From NCBI GenBank assembly GCA_001918745.1, contig MNGN01000002.1, positions 1-43,316 of the forward strand: a DNA stretch of 43,316 bases, given 5' to 3'. The stretch is from Crenarchaeota archaeon 13_1_40CM_3_52_17. GTDB taxonomy: Archaea; Thermoproteota; Bathyarchaeia; 40CM-2-53-6. Of this stretch, positions 15,583 through 23,906 are shown piece after piece. The position numbers and the translations under genes were made by a program. Every line of letters begins with the position of its first letter. Position 1 is the stretch's first letter. The notes beneath the pieces were generated by a model. The model worked only from the letters and a program-made list of their open reading frames with translations. It made no database searches and was not told where the DNA came from.

Positions 15583-16824
15583 TTATACTGTTGCCTCTAC
15601 CGAGACAGGAATTCTCGTTCCTGAGATTTGTTGCCAGTTCACCTGCGGACCTCCAAATGCCAGCTTGAACAAGCTGGCCATCAACAGCAGCTGGAAAGCT
15701 GAGAAGGCTATAGCGCCAAGGACCCAGGACCCTATTCCTTGGGAACCCTGAATGTCGATGCCCCGGTATCGACTGACCAAGAAATGGGTGATCACAAGCA
15801 GCGGGAAGGAAAGGACTATTGTCGTTAGGAGAGCAATCGCCGCAGAGATAGGTGTAGTGACTGCAAAGCTGAGGAAGGAGAAGAGTGCAATTGTCAAGAG
15901 TATCGGTGAAATTACATGAACGAAGAATTCGAAAGGAAAGACAACTTTGCCATATTTCCCCAGATTCCCGCTAAACAGCACACTTGAGTTTTGAAGCAAC
16001 GCGTGTTGGTTATTCATACCTCTTCTGAACTTGTGCTTCAACTTGGGTCCCAGCTTATCCGCTTCTGTCTCGAAGAACGGAACGTTTGACGCATATACAG
16101 CCCTGAACCCCTTTCTTCGCACTGTAAGAGTGAGTTCTACATCATCGCACACCGTCCCGGGACGAAGCGGTTCCAAGAGTTCCGTTTTGTATGCTGAAAG
16201 CTCGCTCTCGCACATGAACGGTGTGTCGATGCTTGCTTCTGCCAGCCTGATGGCAGTGTAGACTCGCCTGTAGCCAGATTCAAGATTTGACAGAAAAGAC
16301 CTCGATCCAACGGGAATCTCAACTCCTGAAACTGCACCGACCTCCGACCCGTCAATATTCTCTACAAGTCTTGACACCGAATCGGGGGAGAAGGTGACAT
16401 CAGCATCTGTTAGAATAAGTATTTCTGATCTAACCTTTCGCATTGCCTCGTTTATTGCCTCGCTCTTGCCTCGTCTGACAGGTTGTTCAATCAATACTAG
16501 GTTGACTTTGTGGCCATGTTCTTCCGCGAATCTATTGACAATGCTTCGCGTTTGGTCAGTTGAAGCACTATCAACCACGATTACCTCAAACTTTTCCCTT
16601 GGATAGTCGATCTGCAGGACGTTGTCTAGCTTCCGTCGTATGATCGAAGCCTCGTTATAGGTGGGAATAACTAAGGAAACCGAAGGGTTTGCTCGGCGCA
16701 GGCTTCTAGGTAACGGCGTCGTCTTGGCTCCGAGAAGTATCGCCAACCCCAGAGTGTAGACGACGATCACCGCAGCTGCTGTCAAGTAATAGATGATACC
16801 GAAGACGTAGGCGAGAAAACTCAT
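15583..16824 (-). CDS. Membrane-bound family 2 glycosyltransferase (processive type)
   Basis: One N-terminal membrane helix (~5-30), a cytoplasmic GT-A domain (~45-270) and three or more C-terminal helices (~290-395), the plan of hyaluronan/PNAG-synthase-like enzymes. Motifs: SLVIPTYNEASIIRRKLDNV, VVDSASTDQT, TDADV (DxD for the nucleotide sugar), CDDVELTLTVRRKGFR (ED-type base) and FRRGMNNQ in the place of QxxRW. It probably polymerises or transfers a nucleotide sugar at the membrane. It is the last gene of the minus-strand sugar operon, 14 bases after the polysaccharide deacetylase gene, a pairing also found in PNAG-type loci. Confidence 0.85.
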   Translation of the reverse strand: MSFLAYVFGIIYYLTAAAVIVVYTLGLAILLGAKTTPLPRSLRRANPSVSLVIPTYNEASIIRRKLDNVLQIDYPREKFEVIVVDSASTDQTRSIVNRFAEEHGHKVNLVLIEQPVRRGKSEAINEAMRKVRSEILILTDADVTFSPDSVSRLVENIDGSEVGAVSGVEIPVGSRSFLSNLESGYRRVYTAIRLAEASIDTPFMCESELSAYKTELLEPLRPGTVCDDVELTLTVRRKGFRAVYASNVPFFETEADKLGPKLKHKFRRGMNNQHALLQNSSVLFSGNLGKYGKVVFPFEFFVHVISPILLTIALFSFLSFAVTTPISAAIALLTTIVLSFPLLVITHFLVSRYRGIDIQGSQGIGSWVLGAIAFSAFQLLLMASLFKLAFGGPQVNWQQISGTRIPVSVEATV

Positions 16825-16838
16825 CGGTTCGCCACGCG

Positions 16839-18482
16839 CTATTTCTCCGAGCCTCTCGACAGTTCAATCACGTTCGAATCCACCAATTTCTCTACCTTGA
16901 AACCTTCACTCCCATATGCCGTCACAAACTCAAGCTCAAGCCCGCCTTCTCCCTTCTTATGGTCGGTTGATTGCAAGCTCGCTCTTCCGTCTGTCAAACT
17001 AATCTGGGACCGTTCTCGGTTTGCCCACCATTCGGCCAGTTCACCAAGAGTCACGATATCGCACGTGGGGTCAGAACGGAACGATAGGAGAAGGCGATGG
17101 TACTCCTCCTGCCCGCCTTCTAGCCCGAATTCGTAGTCTGGATGAACGAGGAGTACGCAGGCCCCTCCTACTCCCTTGACCCATCTTGAAAGGTCAATCA
17201 GTCGATCAACCGCCTCGGAGATGCCCAACCCAGCTACTCTAATGAGTTGATGGTCCTGAGGAAGCGAAACTGGAACCTCAACAATCCCCGAAATGGTAAA
17301 CGGAAAGATTGTTCCGACTCCGTGAGGTGTGAGAGAGGTGGGAGATAGCGCCTCCCAACTAGGGAGGGACGAGTCGAATTTGTAACCGGCCTCTCCAACT
17401 GCATCCAAGATCTCTCGGCTGTGTTGTAGAAGTGGGGATCTGAACCCTCGGATCTCACTCCTGGCGAGAACCCCAAGCAGTTCCTTGCATTCAATCAGCC
17501 TCTCCACCTTGTCCTTGTATCCCGCGAAGAGTAGCCGGCCATCATGCTTCGTATCATGTGCTCCAACCTCCCCCGCCTTCGCGAGATATGTCAAGAGTTG
17601 GGAAGATAGTGGGTAACGCGCACTTGGAATATTCCAAGTTGAGCGGATATTGAGTGCCCTCTCCACTTCAACAAGCCTGCTTGCACAATCTTCCAAACCG
17701 ACCTGGGTCTCAACATCGTGGCTGACCGCGAGGGCGTAAGCGCTGCCTCTCTTCCAGAAACCTATCCGTGGAATCGTCTTCCCTGAAGCGGCCAAAAGGC
17801 TGGCGAGGAAGATGGTTCTAAGACACTCGACAGGTCCAAGCATCTCCTCTCTGTACTGGGCAGAGCTCCTTTTCGACCGGAAGACTCGATTCCTAATGGA
17901 AGATGGGATCGAATCGTACGAGAAAGGCATCAATGCCAATACGCGGAATTTCCAGCTTGGATTCTCGTCCAATCGTGCGAAGACCAATCGGTAATACTCT
18001 GACACGAGGTCCGTTGAAAGAAGGTGGACATTCGATCCAAGAATCTGGTAGAGAATCGTGGTAGTATTGTCTTTCAAAACAGACCTAAGAGTTGATCCTG
18101 AGAACCGGTTTAGAGTGGTCCTCATAGAGACAAAAGTGCCTGGTGAAACAGGCAGATGAAGTAATGCTTCTTCTCGGAAGACCTCAAGGCCGAATCGTCG
18201 CGCGATATTCTTGGCCTCCTCGGGTCCGACTGGCGAAATGATCACGGGGCGTCCTGCCGGGAACGCCTCGCTGTCGGCGAGTCCATCTGTAAGAAGTAAC
18301 TGATCTGGATCTTGAAGATGCTCAAGAGTGTATGGGACTTTCCAGAAATCGGCTAGCTCCTTGAGAATTGCCAAGTTGCGAGGCTCACTTGACCCAAGCG
18401 CAATTGGAGAAGTGAGTGTTTTCGCCAAGCCTATTTCTTGACTCCGAGTCTCAACAGAAGCAATGGGCCTACGATTTGCCAC
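16839..18482 (-). CDS. Polysaccharide deacetylase-like (CE4) protein with N-terminal domain
   Basis: The 547-residue product has an unrecognised N-terminal ~230 residues and a NodB/CE4-like domain (~240-480): AVSHDVETQVGLED (equivalent of the Asp-Asp catalytic pair), GAHDTKHDG (metal histidines), RGFRSPLL, YKFDSSLPSW, and LLVHPDYEFGL (final catalytic His). The family removes N-acetyl groups from surface sugars, fitting an operon that makes acetamido sugars. The frame starts at 18482, overlapping the upstream gene by 52 bases. A TTG at 18428, just after the GT2 stop, is an equally likely start. The C-terminal ~60 residues are unrelated to the domain. Confidence 0.8.
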   Translation of the reverse strand: MANRRPIASVETRSQEIGLAKTLTSPIALGSSEPRNLAILKELADFWKVPYTLEHLQDPDQLLLTDGLADSEAFPAGRPVIISPVGPEEAKNIARRFGLEVFREEALLHLPVSPGTFVSMRTTLNRFSGSTLRSVLKDNTTTILYQILGSNVHLLSTDLVSEYYRLVFARLDENPSWKFRVLALMPFSYDSIPSSIRNRVFRSKRSSAQYREEMLGPVECLRTIFLASLLAASGKTIPRIGFWKRGSAYALAVSHDVETQVGLEDCASRLVEVERALNIRSTWNIPSARYPLSSQLLTYLAKAGEVGAHDTKHDGRLLFAGYKDKVERLIECKELLGVLARSEIRGFRSPLLQHSREILDAVGEAGYKFDSSLPSWEALSPTSLTPHGVGTIFPFTISGIVEVPVSLPQDHQLIRVAGLGISEAVDRLIDLSRWVKGVGGACVLLVHPDYEFGLEGGQEEYHRLLLSFRSDPTCDIVTLGELAEWWANRERSQISLTDGRASLQSTDHKKGEGGLELEFVTAYGSEGFKVEKLVDSNVIELSRGSEK

Positions 18483-19159
18483 CAGTCCTTGGACGGGGAG
18501 ATGTGCGAATATTTCTTGTTCTTCATTGCAGAGTAGTCTTTGGAAACTGGCCGCTCAGTAAATCTGTAACCCAATGTCAGTACTTTGTAGTGAAGATAGT
18601 ATTCTAGCTCGTACCCGTCCAGCCAGCTCTGCCATAGGTCGATGCGTGAATCTTCCACGATCGTGGCCTTGTAGGCTCGGAAACCGTTGGTGACCTCAGT
18701 GCACCGGACGCCGGTCATAAACGACCAGACGTATGGGAAGAGCCTAGTGAAGATACTTCTCAAGAAGGGATTCTTTTCTCGACGGCCGCCTGGGAGAAAC
18801 CGCGAGCCCTGAACGTAGTCGTATCCCTCGTCTATGATCGGCGCGGTTAGCCTGGGGATTTCGCGCGGATCATCTTTACCATTTCCGGCCATAATGACGA
18901 TGAGCTCGAAGTTGTTTTCGAGTGCGTATCTGTAACCTTGACGTATCGCATGACCAATACCCTTTCTGACCGGGTTCTGGATGGTCTTGATAGGAACTCG
19001 TATCCTTCGTCCGGCCTCTTCGATTGCTCCCAGCGTGACGAGTCCAGGTTTGTCTGCAACGACGCATACCTCATCGACGTAGCCAGGCTCAAACCTTTCG
19101 AGAACGGTTCCAATTGTTTCTGAATCTCCGTAGACCGGAATGATCGCTATGGTCTTCAT
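18431..19159 (-). CDS. Family 2 glycosyltransferase, dolichyl-phosphate sugar synthase-like
   Basis: A 242-residue GT-A domain without C-terminal membrane helices. The N-terminus KTIAIIPVYGDSETIGTVLE and the DxD region VIMAGNGKDDPREIPRL are typical of DPM-like enzymes that load a polyprenyl phosphate with a sugar. SRFLPGG, TNGFRAYK and WLDGYELEYYLHYK follow the same family. The first Asp of the usual DxD is replaced (AGNGKDD). Its product could feed the GT-C-like enzyme at 11668. ATG overlaps the preceding acetyltransferase stop by four bases (ATGA), so translation is coupled. Confidence 0.85.
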   Translation of the reverse strand: MKTIAIIPVYGDSETIGTVLERFEPGYVDEVCVVADKPGLVTLGAIEEAGRRIRVPIKTIQNPVRKGIGHAIRQGYRYALENNFELIVIMAGNGKDDPREIPRLTAPIIDEGYDYVQGSRFLPGGRREKNPFLRSIFTRLFPYVWSFMTGVRCTEVTNGFRAYKATIVEDSRIDLWQSWLDGYELEYYLHYKVLTLGYRFTERPVSKDYSAMKNKKYSHISPSKDWWQIVGPLLLLRLGVKK

Positions 19160-19665
19160 AGACGCGACGACCCTTTCGTGCCCCGTGTCTTCGCTGATGG
19201 GACCAGAGCGGGGAGGACCTTGCTTATGACTCGTGCGGGGTTGCCAAACGCGATGGCGTTGTCTGGTATGTCCCTAGTCACGACAGAGCCGGAACCGATT
19301 AGGGCGTTTTCTCCTATGGTCACTCCGGGGTTGATCACGCTTCCCGCGCCGATCGATGCGAACTTTTTCACCCTGGTCTCAAGAAGTTTCCATTCGCCGT
19401 GGGCCTTGGGGTACTTGTCGTTGGTGAATGTGACACTGGGTCCGATGAACACGTTGTCTTCTATGATTACTCCGGTTGGGATGAAGACGAATGGTCGGAT
19501 CTTGCAGTTGTCGCCGATCGTTACCCCCTCTTCGACATAGACGAACGCGTCTATCTTTGTGTTTTGTCCGATTGTGCAGCCGTAGAGGTTTACCTGGTCA
19601 TATACTCGAGACGACTGTCCGACTTTCGTCTTCTTGATGATAGAGTATTTCGGGCGTCTCCTCAC
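19156..19665 (-). CDS. Left-handed beta-helix acetyltransferase, WbpD/WlbB-like
   Basis: A 169-residue hexapeptide-repeat protein with turns such as IGQNTKIDAFVYVEEGVTIG, DNCKIRPFVFIPTGVIIEDN, IGPSVTFTNDKYPKAHGEW, IGAGSVINPGVTIGENALIG and the closing GSGSVVTRDIPDNAIAFGNP. The length and loop fit enzymes that acetylate the 3-amino group of UDP-2-acetamido-3-amino-2,3-dideoxy-glucuronate, using acetyl-CoA. Its neighbours are a Gfo/Idh dehydrogenase and a DegT aminotransferase, the two preceding steps of that pathway. It overlaps both neighbouring genes by four bases. Confidence 0.85.
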   Translation of the reverse strand: MRRRPKYSIIKKTKVGQSSRVYDQVNLYGCTIGQNTKIDAFVYVEEGVTIGDNCKIRPFVFIPTGVIIEDNVFIGPSVTFTNDKYPKAHGEWKLLETRVKKFASIGAGSVINPGVTIGENALIGSGSVVTRDIPDNAIAFGNPARVISKVLPALVPSAKTRGTKGSSRL

Positions 19666-20672
19666 TTTGCAGGTATCTCCTCGGCCAGGGGCATCTCAAC
19701 TCGCACGGTTCGCTCCTGACGAAGCGACTCCCGTGCGGCCTCTAAGACGCTGACGACCCGGGCTCCGAGAACTCCGTCTGAGAGGTTGGCAAAGGGTTTG
19801 GAGTCCAGGCTGCTTGAAATGCAGTCGACGAAGTGCGTAACTTCCTCTCTTAGCGTGTTGCTGGGAGTGATGGAGATCTGGGCACTGCTTGAAGCGTGAA
19901 GGACGCCTTTCTGCTCCGAGCAATCCAGGTACGCCATGCCCTTGCTTCCCACAACGGTAACATCTCTGCGCTTTTCCCTGTCGAGCCAGCTTACTTCTAC
20001 TTGAGCGGCCAGGCCACTTGGGTGTTCCGCAGTTATGAAGGCAACTTCTTCGTTCTCCTTAGTTCTGTATCCTTTTCCTCTGCATGTAATCTTGCTCGGC
20101 CACATGTCGAGAAGATAGTTGCATATGTCGAAGGGGTGAGGAGCTAGATCTGTGATGACCTCCCGGTATCCCTGTGGAGGTAGAAAACCAGTCCATCCGA
20201 ACCGGACATAGTAGAGCTCTCCTAATACTCCGGTGTTGATGGCTTGTCGGAGTTCTCTTACGCCGTTGTTGAATCTGTGAATGTGTCCCACGCAAAGAAC
20301 TTTCTTGTTCTCGTGCGCGATTTCGACGAGCTGGTATGCTTCCTTTGAACTGAGTGTGAGAGGTTTCTCCACCAGCACGTTCTTTCCATGCCTGAGAAAG
20401 TTTGAGGCAACTTCGAAATGGGTGGCGTTCGGTGTGCATATGTGTACTCCTGACAGCTGCGGGTCAGATAGAAGACCTTGGTAGTCTACGCGATAATCCA
20501 TGGCTCCAAATTCCTGTCGGCATTGAGCCAGCATTGTTGGCGAGTTGTCGACGACGGCGTGAAGCTGAACTCGTCCAGTAGTACGGCCTACGTCAAGGAT
20601 CTCTCGGATGACCTTCTTTCCCCAATAGCCTCCGCCTATGACGGCGATTCGGACAGGATTCGTAATGCTCAC
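19662..20672 (-). CDS. Gfo/Idh/MocA dehydrogenase, WbpB/WlbA-like
   Basis: A 336-residue NAD-dependent sugar dehydrogenase. The Rossmann motif IAVIGGGYWGKKVIREI is at the N-terminus, then VHICTPNATHFEVA, the family signature VLVEKPLT (~100-107), HIHRFNNGVRELR, and the catalytic-His region ITDLAPHPFDICNYLL. In the diacetamido-uronate pathway it oxidises C3 of UDP-GlcNAcA before transamination. The genes for UDP-GlcNAc 6-dehydrogenase and the C2 epimerase of the full pathway are not in this window. It follows the aminotransferase gene by 13 bases. Confidence 0.85.
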   Translation of the reverse strand: MSITNPVRIAVIGGGYWGKKVIREILDVGRTTGRVQLHAVVDNSPTMLAQCRQEFGAMDYRVDYQGLLSDPQLSGVHICTPNATHFEVASNFLRHGKNVLVEKPLTLSSKEAYQLVEIAHENKKVLCVGHIHRFNNGVRELRQAINTGVLGELYYVRFGWTGFLPPQGYREVITDLAPHPFDICNYLLDMWPSKITCRGKGYRTKENEEVAFITAEHPSGLAAQVEVSWLDREKRRDVTVVGSKGMAYLDCSEQKGVLHASSSAQISITPSNTLREEVTHFVDCISSSLDSKPFANLSDGVLGARVVSVLEAARESLRQERTVRVEMPLAEEIPAK

Positions 20673-20685
20673 CCTACTTCCTTCT

Positions 20686-21801
20686 CTATTCAGGGACGGG
20701 GGATCTCACTAGCCGGGAGACGGTCCTGACTTCTTCCTCTGTGATCGCTGGGTGAATTGGTAGACTTAGCACGTGTTCCGCCAGCCTCTCAGCTAGAGGA
20801 AATGCTCCTTCTGAGTATCGGTATCTTGCTCGGTAAGGCGCCTGAAGATGAATCGGTATCGGATAGTGAATAGCAGCCTCTACTCCGTTCTTCTCAAGGT
20901 GCAAGGCAAGCTGATCCCGGTGGTCGCTTCGAACAACGAACAGGTGATACACAGGAGTTTCGCCCGACATCTCCGCGGGCGGTAATTCCACACCGGGTGC
21001 ATCCGTCAGCTCTCTCCTGTACAAGTTCGCTATTCCTCTTCGAGCTTCGTTCCACTTGTCCAAACGTCTCAACTGGACCCTCCCTATAGCCGCGTTTACG
21101 GTGTTGAGCCTCGACGTGTAACCGATCCGTGCCATCGTATATTTCGATGCTCGACCACAGTCTCTGAAGCTGCGGGCCGTATCCGCGACTTGTTCGTCGT
21201 TGGTTACAATCATGCCGCCGTCCCCGCATACCGTCATGTTCTTGCTGGTGTAGAAAGAGAAACAGCCCACGTGTCCAAAGGAGCCTACTCGTCTTCCATT
21301 TTGCTCAGCTCCGTGAGCTTGACAGGCGTCTTCAATCATACTGATTCCCTTGTCGTCCGCAAGGTCTCGAAACTCGTTCATTCTTGCAGGATGTCCATAC
21401 AAGTGAACTGGAATTATCGCACGAGTCTTCTGGGTTAGGCTTGCTTCTACCTTTTGTGGATCAAGGTTGAAACCATGGTTTTCTACGTCTGCAAATCTAG
21501 GCTGGGCGCCGGCATGAATTATTGCGTTGGAGGTAGCGAAAAAGGAGAACGGGGTTGTAATGACCTCATCGATCTGATCTATACCCATCGACTGGAGGGC
21601 GATTTGGAGTGCAGCTGTTCCAGATCCTGTTGAGACAGCATATCGTGTGCCACAGTAACGGGCAAATTCCTCCTCGAATTTGTAGACACTCTCTCCCATG
21701 ACAAGCTTCTCATTTTGCAAGGAGACGGCGGCGGCTTGAAGCATCTCTTGATCTACGATGGGCCTCATGAGTGGAATCTTGAATCCATGTGTGACAGGCA
21801 T
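20686..21801 (-). CDS. DegT/DnrJ/EryC1 sugar aminotransferase, WbpE/WlbC-like
   Basis: A 371-residue PLP enzyme. PIPLMRPIVDQEM-like start, VSTGSGTAALQIALQSMGI (PLP phosphate region), VHLYGHPARM, IEDACQAHGAEQNGRRVGSF and the Schiff-base Lys in FYTSKNMTVCGDGGM. C-terminal AIHYPIPIHLQAPYRARYRY and LSLPIHPAITEEEV are diagnostic of the nucleotide-sugar branch. It should transfer an amino group from glutamate to C3 of the keto sugar made by the next gene's product. It is the promoter-proximal gene of the six-gene minus-strand operon, whose upstream region is shared with the divergent operon at 21935. Confidence 0.9.
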   Translation of the reverse strand: MPVTHGFKIPLMRPIVDQEMLQAAAVSLQNEKLVMGESVYKFEEEFARYCGTRYAVSTGSGTAALQIALQSMGIDQIDEVITTPFSFFATSNAIIHAGAQPRFADVENHGFNLDPQKVEASLTQKTRAIIPVHLYGHPARMNEFRDLADDKGISMIEDACQAHGAEQNGRRVGSFGHVGCFSFYTSKNMTVCGDGGMIVTNDEQVADTARSFRDCGRASKYTMARIGYTSRLNTVNAAIGRVQLRRLDKWNEARRGIANLYRRELTDAPGVELPPAEMSGETPVYHLFVVRSDHRDQLALHLEKNGVEAAIHYPIPIHLQAPYRARYRYSEGAFPLAERLAEHVLSLPIHPAITEEEVRTVSRLVRSPVPE

Positions 21802-21868
21802 TACAGTTTCAGCCCCACCGGCGGGATCAGTTGTGAGGACCGTTTCCTTGCTCGTACTTCAGCACCTT

Positions 21869-21931
21869 AGCGATTGAACTTCGTTTCTGAGTTTTAACTC
21901 TTCCTAGACGAAATCGTTACTTTCAATCGCT
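21869..21931. promoter_or_regulatory. Divergent promoter region with nested inverted repeats
   Basis: The 133-base gap separates two operons. A perfect 10-bp inverted repeat, AGCGATTGAA (21869-21878) and TTCAATCGCT (21922-21931), encloses a smaller one, GAGTT-TT-AACTC (21889-21900), whose centre (TTTTAA) could be a TATA element in either direction. The right arm ends three bases before the ATG at 21935. This is the arrangement of an operator controlling both operons, though no regulator gene is nearby. Confidence 0.45.
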
Positions 21932-21934
21932 TTA

Positions 21935-22204
21935 ATGACAAAGAAATCCGAAGATATCGGATTGCTGTACAAACTAGACGAGACCGGAATTGGATTAAAT
22001 ACCGCGCGACCAGAATTCCTACTTCAGACTGTTACCAGGAAACGGAGGCAAGCAAAATCGAAGTTGAATCCAGTTGTTATCCTTGAAGGCTTGCCCGTTA
22101 TTCGCATTCCATCCAACCCCGAGAATCTTGACCACGAAATTAAGTCCATTGTCAAGAAAACATTCAATTCTTTTCAGGTGGCTCTAGAGGCCGTTATCTT
22201 ATGA
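21935..22204 (+). CDS. Small protein of unknown function heading a coupled operon
   Basis: An 89-residue, mostly polar protein with basic stretch RKRRQAKSKL (~36-45), a hydrophobic strand-like middle (NPVVILEGLPVIRIP, ~46-60) and an amphipathic C-terminal helix (HEIKSIVKKTFNSFQVALEA). No membrane segment, cysteines or known motif. It is not a PqqD by its conserved positions, although PqqD-like proteins often accompany the nucleotidyltransferase family downstream. ATG 21935 lies three bases after the right arm of the divergent operator, so its mRNA may be almost leaderless. Its stop overlaps the next start (ATGA). Confidence 0.6.
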   Translation: MTKKSEDIGLLYKLDETGIGLNTARPEFLLQTVTRKRRQAKSKLNPVVILEGLPVIRIPSNPENLDHEIKSIVKKTFNSFQVALEAVIL

Positions 22205-23259
22205 AGATGAATTTTCTTGAAGAAATAGGTGGCGTGAAAACGGCTCGAAGGGAAGCGGAGTCCATTCTCCTTGCCACCGCACTGTTGAGAAACAACAAAC
22301 TCCTGGTAAAGGATGAAGAAAGGATGCTGAAACTTGCCATGAAGAATAAGGTTCTCTTACGAGCCGCTGGCCTGATCACACTCCCATCCGAGGCATTCGA
22401 CGAGGCAACGAAGGATGCCCGTGAAGCCTTTGACCTGTATGATCAGATGAGCGAATTCTTCACCAAGCGCGGAGTCTCTTTCGTTGCGATAAAATCCTTT
22501 GACTCTCTCCCCGACATCGGTCACGATATTGACCTCCTCGTTCCCTCGCACGTAGAGCTCTTGTTAGCAGAGAAACTTTTGGTGAATGAATATCGAGTCC
22601 GCACTCAAGGGCTCACTCACTGCGACAGGTTGCTAGGAAAATTCAGCTGCTTTCTGCCAGGATACAAACACGACTTTGAACTCTACCCAACAATTAGCCA
22701 GCTTGGCGAGACCCACTTGAACCCAAATCAAGTCCTTCATCATCGTCGGAAGGCGACGCTCCAAGGACATGTTGTATGGATGACTTCAGATTCTGATAGA
22801 GTGCTAATACGCGTCATTCATGCGATGTTCCGACACAATTTCCTCAAGCTCTCAGACATATTGGATTTCCTGAAGCTAATTGAGACTGCAAGCACTCAGG
22901 AGGTGTTTGAGAAGATCGACAACGCTCGAATCGGCGACGCCTTCATCTTCTATCTGGCATCAATAGAGCGCTTCCTGAGAGCCTGCCGAGTCGAGAACGA
23001 AACCTTTCAAGAAGTAAAGAAGCTGGCCCAGGAAAGATTCGGCAAAGACAGATTGCGATTACTCAGACGTGATAAGCTCGTCCTTCCCTACAGGATTCCT
23101 ACCATGGCAATCATCATGCTCTTCTTGGTCAAGGCCGCAAGAGAGGCTGCAAGTGCTAGATGGAGAAGCGCCATTTCCTGCGCAGTGGCTCCTCCACTCA
23201 TTATTCTCGATTTCATCAGCGCCGCGCTCAGAGCAGGTGGAAGGGGAGGAGTCTGGTAA
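22201..23259 (+). CDS. Nucleotidyltransferase-fold protein, NTP_transf_5-like
   Basis: A 352-residue protein. The stretch GVSFVAIKSFDSLPDIGHDIDLLVPSHVE, residues ~91-118, fits the catalytic core of the uncharacterised nucleotidyltransferase family: a Lys-containing strand, then an Asp-x-Asp pair (DID, 109-111) that would bind metal. The helical N-terminal ~80 residues and the middle histidine-rich part (NQVLHHRRK, VIHAMFRHNF) are also typical. A hydrophobic C-terminus (~295-335) may touch the membrane. Family members occur in polysaccharide and peptide-modification loci; their substrates are largely unknown. Translation is coupled to both neighbours (ATGA upstream, TAATG downstream). Confidence 0.65.
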   Translation: MKMNFLEEIGGVKTARREAESILLATALLRNNKLLVKDEERMLKLAMKNKVLLRAAGLITLPSEAFDEATKDAREAFDLYDQMSEFFTKRGVSFVAIKSFDSLPDIGHDIDLLVPSHVELLLAEKLLVNEYRVRTQGLTHCDRLLGKFSCFLPGYKHDFELYPTISQLGETHLNPNQVLHHRRKATLQGHVVWMTSDSDRVLIRVIHAMFRHNFLKLSDILDFLKLIETASTQEVFEKIDNARIGDAFIFYLASIERFLRACRVENETFQEVKKLAQERFGKDRLRLLRRDKLVLPYRIPTMAIIMLFLVKAAREAASARWRSAISCAVAPPLIILDFISAALRAGGRGGVW

Positions 23260-23906
23260 TGAGAAAAATCCTCGTAACGCTGAGCGGGACCCATGGTTCT
23301 GGAAAATCCACCAACGCTGGGAAGTGCTACTATCTCCTCAACAAGGCGGGCTACAGATTTTCCTATTTGAGAAACCAGGATCTACTTGATCCCTTCGGTT
23401 TTATCGTCAGGCGAGTTGCCAGGGTACTCCACACCGACCCAACCGAGGTGGAGAAGCGACGGCCGACCAGAATTCTTTGGTCCCTCTACCTGCTCTTCAT
23501 ATATTGCCCTGTTCTCATTGGAGGAATACGTCTCCGGAGACTACTTGGCTACAGCACTGTATGTGACAGATACGTTTACGACATCATTGTAGCTTTTGGT
23601 GATTATGATAGGCAGGCTCCTCTAGAGTCCTTACTCTTGAGGCTGATCCCTCGCCCCGATGTGTCATTTGTGATGGACGCACCCGAGCAGCGGATTCTAG
23701 TGGATCGCCCCGAGCACACAGCTGAGTTCATTCGTAAAGAAAAGTGGCTCTACCTGAAACTCGTGGACGCCTTCAACCTAACCAAGATCAATACTAGCGA
23801 CCCTCCGCCCGTCGTTTGGAGCAAGATAATAACACGTGTCAAGAGCGCCCTCGACGAAGGACCCTCGACGAAAGAAATCACCGTCCAAGCTGTTACCCAA
23901 GAATGA
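23259..23906 (+). CDS. P-loop kinase, thymidylate-kinase-like
   Basis: A 215-residue kinase. The Walker A loop SGTHGSGKST is at residues 9-18, and CDRYVYDIIVAFGDYD (~102-117) carries the DRY motif that positions phosphate in dTMP kinases. VSFVMDAPEQRILVDRPEH (~135-153) holds the strand and LID region. Unlike true dTMP kinase it has a hydrophobic insertion (SLYLLFIYCPVLIGGIRLRR, ~75-94) and lacks clear thymidine-binding residues, so the acceptor is probably different. ATG 23259 overlaps the previous stop as TAATG. An open frame from 23160 reaches further upstream but lies inside the previous gene. Such dTMP-kinase-like proteins occur in surface-polymer clusters. Confidence 0.75.
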   Translation: MRKILVTLSGTHGSGKSTNAGKCYYLLNKAGYRFSYLRNQDLLDPFGFIVRRVARVLHTDPTEVEKRRPTRILWSLYLLFIYCPVLIGGIRLRRLLGYSTVCDRYVYDIIVAFGDYDRQAPLESLLLRLIPRPDVSFVMDAPEQRILVDRPEHTAEFIRKEKWLYLKLVDAFNLTKINTSDPPPVVWSKIITRVKSALDEGPSTKEITVQAVTQE

